From positions 6,946,501 through 7,010,500 of the forward strand of contig NC_134960.1 in assembly GCF_965638725.1 (NCBI RefSeq): 64,000 nt of DNA. Reading direction: 5' to 3'. The stretch comes from Aptenodytes patagonicus (lineage: Eukaryota; Chordata; Aves; Sphenisciformes; Spheniscidae). The translations under genes were made by a program, and so were the position numbers. Positions 62,201 through 64,000 of the stretch are shown here, in pieces; the first letter of the stretch is position 1; the number at the start of each line of letters is the position of its first letter. The notes under the pieces are model-generated. The model was not told the DNA's origin, searched no databases, and saw only the letters and a program-made list of their open reading frames with translations.

Positions 62201-63785
62201 CCCGCAGGTCGTGTACTTCACCGCCACCTTCCCGTACCTCATCCTGGTGATGCTGCTCATTCGTGGTGTGACCCTGGAGGGGGCCTGGAAGGGGATCCGG
62301 TTTTACCTCACGCCCCAGTTTGATCACTTGCTGTCTTCCAAGGTGAGCAGGATCTTGTGCAATTTGTTCAAGACACAAAAATGAACCTTCTCCTGCCACC
62401 TCCAGCATACAACAGAGCTGGTTCCCTTACTCAGGTGCTTTTTCTGGCCACCCCCCGGCCCGAAGTCCTCTCTCTTGGTTGCTCCCAGACCAAAAACATT
62501 TGCCTTTCAGCAATCTGCCTTTGCTCCACACCTTGTCTATACTGCTCTTCCCACCTGGTCCAGCCCCATGCCTGCGTTTCTGGCTGTCCATGCAGGGGAA
62601 GGCGTGCTCATCACCTCCCCTGGGTACCAGGACCATGGGCAGGATTAGTCCAGCCCCTGTGATGGGCTGGGAGGTGGCGATGGGTGCCTGTGGTGGATTT
62701 GGCTGTTCTGTTTTTCTTGGCATGCGGAGTGGGGAGTTTCCTTGGCTCAGCAGGCCAGCTCGGCTCTAAAACGCCCTTGTCAACCCTTCCGCTATCCAGC
62801 TGTGCCACTACGAGTGGTGAGCGTGTTAGCGAGGAAAGGCAAAGACCTCGTGGGCTTTGCGTGTCTGGAGGGCTGGGGAAGATGTGCTGGGGGCTCTGGG
62901 GAAGCATATTTCCAACTCCCTTTTCCTCGGGGGGGGTCCAAACCCCTGCTCTCCTCAGGCCTGTTTCCTTCCCCCAGGTGTGGATCGAGGCAGCCTTGCA
63001 GATTTTCTACTCCCTTGGGGTAGGCTTTGGGGGCCTCCTCACCTTCGCCTCGTACAACACCTTCCATCAGAATATCTACAGGTGGGAGCCAGCTGCTGTC
63101 TCTTAAAAATTGTGGGTTGAGGGGAGCCATGAAAACCTCAGCCGGTGAGTTCAAAGTCAGCAGAAGCACGCGGTGCAGCGCACAGTCACCCAGCACTGCT
63201 CCTTGCCTAAGCACCTTACAGATACCTGGCAGCTTGCACAGGCTCAAGAGGGACAGAGGGATCTCTGGAAGATTCTCCTAAGTGTCAAGACACAGTGCCT
63301 GGCTCAGAAGTTTTGGGCTGCAGGTGCTGAAGGCTGAGGATATTTGAGGCTAGTTATGCATGTTTGTCCTGTCCCCAGCATCCATTGCAGGTCACCAGCA
63401 GAGAGGAGAATCTGGCTGTTGGACATTTGGGCTGATCCCCTCCACTGGGGAAAACAAGCTTGGGAGGAACCCCACAAAATGACCCATGTCATTAGATATA
63501 TGCTCCTTTTGACCCTGGAAAACACATGCCAAGAGAGGCCCTGGAGGAGAATCACACCGGGTCACCTTACTGTGGCACCTGGGGCTGGCAATGCCACCAT
63601 GCACTGGTGTGGGTTGGGAAGGAGTGGGCATCTTCAGAGCATCTTCTTTCTCCTCTACAGAGACACGTTCATAGTGACCCTGGGCAATGCCATCACCAGC
63701 ATCCTGGCAGGGTTTGCCATCTTCTCTGTTTTGGGATACATGTCCCAGGAGCTTGGGGTCCCTGTTAACCAGGTGGCAAAAGCAG
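53187..63785 (+). CDS. SLC6A7: Sodium-dependent proline transporter, exons 1-8 (3' part outside window)
   Basis: This is a neurotransmitter-sodium-symporter family protein that carries L-proline into brain neurons with Na+ and Cl-. Eight coding exons join to 1,084 nt (361 codons plus one base) with consistent phases. Visible parts are a short cytoplasmic N-terminus, TM1 with [16 protein letters not shown] (about residues 56-72), TM2, TM3 with [15 protein letters not shown], a large second extracellular loop with cysteines in [14 protein letters not shown] and sequons NTT and NIT, TM4-TM5, TM6 with [18 protein letters not shown], and TM7 with [19 protein letters not shown]. The human protein is about 636 residues, so about 43 percent lies past the right edge. 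The N-terminal exon and the loop sequence match SLC6A7 better than the glycine, GABA or monoamine members. Gene order next to CDX1 agrees. Confidence 0.96.
53220..58809 (+). other. SLC6A7 intron 1 (5.6 kb)
   Basis: An AT-rich stretch at about 54,380-56,240 contains TTTAATTAAATTGG (near 55,724) and other homeodomain-type words. A GAG-rich patch lies near 57,432-57,475. No exon is recognised. Confidence 0.75.
58810..58990 (+). CDS. SLC6A7: SLC6A7 exon 2: N-tail and TM1
   Basis: This exon has 181 nt and runs from phase 0 to phase 1. It follows CTCTCGCTCAG. It encodes [35 protein letters not shown] and [15 protein letters not shown] before GTACTC. The TM1 unwound region binds Na+ and substrate in this family. 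Confidence 0.96.
58991..60306 (+). other. SLC6A7 intron 2
   Basis: Nearly half of this 1.3-kb intron is one solo LTR (59,434-60,036). The rest shows nothing recognisable. Confidence 0.85.
59434..60036 (-). mobile_element. Solo LTR of an avian endogenous retrovirus, ERVL-like
   Basis: The 603-bp element begins TGCTGTGG, ends AGCACA and is flanked on both sides by the direct repeat CACAT (59429-59433 and 60037-60041). Read on the minus strand it has a TATA box (plus TTTATA at 59755-59760) followed about 190 bp later by an ATTAAA signal (plus TTTAAT at 59568-59573), which gives U3-R-U5 order. No internal proviral sequence or coding frame is present. A 5-bp target duplication favours an ERVL-type (class III) element. 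It is antisense to SLC6A7. Confidence 0.88.
60307..60438 (+). CDS. SLC6A7: SLC6A7 exon 3: TM2
   Basis: This exon has 132 nt with phase 1 on both sides. It encodes [20 protein letters not shown] and [20 protein letters not shown]. The GQF motif after TM2 is family-wide. Confidence 0.97.
60439..61009 (+). other. SLC6A7 intron 3 with an AT-rich middle
   Basis: About 60,600-60,900 is strongly AT-rich with TATATATAAG on the plus strand, unlike the GC-rich exons on both sides. It may be an old transposable element; I recognise no family and see no clear terminal repeats. Confidence 0.35.
61010..61244 (+). CDS. SLC6A7: SLC6A7 exon 4: TM3 and extracellular loop 2
   Basis: This exon has 235 nt and runs from phase 1 to phase 2. 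It encodes [20 protein letters not shown], then a loop with a disulfide cysteine pair and two N-glycosylation sequons, and ends SPSEEYW. Confidence 0.97.
61245..61778 (+). other. SLC6A7 intron 4
   Basis: A 534-bp intron with GT-AG ends. Nothing else was recognised. Confidence 0.9.
61779..61917 (+). CDS. SLC6A7: SLC6A7 exon 5: TM4
   Basis: This exon has 139 nt and runs from phase 2 to phase 0. It encodes [20 protein letters not shown] and [20 protein letters not shown], ending VKSSGK before GTAAGG. Confidence 0.97.
62208..62342 (+). CDS. SLC6A7: SLC6A7 exon 6: TM5
   Basis: This exon has 135 nt and phase 0 on both sides. It encodes [20 protein letters not shown] and [20 protein letters not shown], ending LLSSK before GTGAGC. 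Confidence 0.97.
62343..62977 (+). other. SLC6A7 intron 6
   Basis: A 635-bp intron with GT-AG ends. Nothing else was recognised. Confidence 0.9.
62978..63081 (+). CDS. SLC6A7: SLC6A7 exon 7: TM6
   Basis: This exon has 104 nt and runs from phase 0 to phase 2. It encodes [20 protein letters not shown] and [14 protein letters not shown]. The SLGVGFGG stretch is the broken TM6 helix of the substrate site. Confidence 0.97.
63082..63660 (+). other. SLC6A7 intron 7
   Basis: A 579-bp intron with GT-AG ends and a TTTCTCCTCTACAG acceptor. Nothing else was recognised. Confidence 0.9.
63661..63785 (+). CDS. SLC6A7: SLC6A7 exon 8: TM7
   Basis: This exon has 125 nt and runs from phase 2 to phase 1. It encodes [20 protein letters not shown] and [20 protein letters not shown] before GTGAGG. 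TM8 onward is outside the window. Confidence 0.97.
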
Positions 63786-64000
63786 GTGAGGCCAAATGAA
63801 GACCCTTTCTCCTTCACCCTCTGCCTGGGAGCACTGAGGAGCATCCCTTCCAGGATGGAAGGCATCTGAGGGTGTCAGCATGAGGGCTGGAGCTGTATGC
63901 TCAGCTGGCCGAGGGGAGGGAAGAGAGGAAACCAGTTCCTGACGTGCAAACCTTGAGCAGCACCAAGTGATGTCTAATAAAGGCCTGAGCAAGGAGCAGG

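Overview
The window is nuclear DNA of a bird. Three orthologues of conserved vertebrate genes with GT-AG introns lie in the order PDGFRB (minus strand), CDX1 (plus), SLC6A7 (plus), which is the order I recall at human 5q32 between CSF1R and CAMK2A. The avian assignment rests on a CR1 non-LTR retrotransposon tail with its terminal ATTCT-type repeats, a second older CR1 relic, a solo LTR of a type I recognise from bird genomes, and a CDX1 protein of the size and sequence type of the chick cdxA product. I cannot name the species.

Layout. 1-11,135 carries coding exons 2-17 of PDGFRB: signal peptide, five Ig-like domains, transmembrane segment, N-lobe and kinase insert. The catalytic loop, activation loop and tail lie beyond the left edge. 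11,136 to about 24,800 is probably PDGFRB intron 1, ending at a candidate non-coding exon 1 near 24,802-25,000. About 25,000-33,600 is the divergent interval between the PDGFRB and CDX1 5' ends and contains a 215-bp polypyrimidine repeat. 33,802-46,306 is the complete three-exon CDX1 coding region, with an 11.5-kb intron 1 that holds a TG-rich minisatellite, a CR1 insertion and several AT-rich islands that look like regulatory DNA. 46,307-53,186 holds the CDX1 3' side, including a GGAGA pentanucleotide array. 53,187-63,785 holds the first eight coding exons of SLC6A7, including an 11-codon first exon; the rest lies beyond the right edge.

The genes do not form one pathway. PDGFRB is a growth-factor receptor of mesenchymal and mural cells, CDX1 a posterior and intestinal homeodomain regulator, and SLC6A7 a brain sodium-dependent proline transporter. 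Each keeps its family's reading frames and key residues, and I saw no broken exon. I found no novel coding system. The points most worth a second look are the candidate regulatory islands around CDX1, the solo LTR with an exact 5-bp target duplication, the tiny SLC6A7 first exon, the candidate PDGFRB leader exon, and the long simple repeats.
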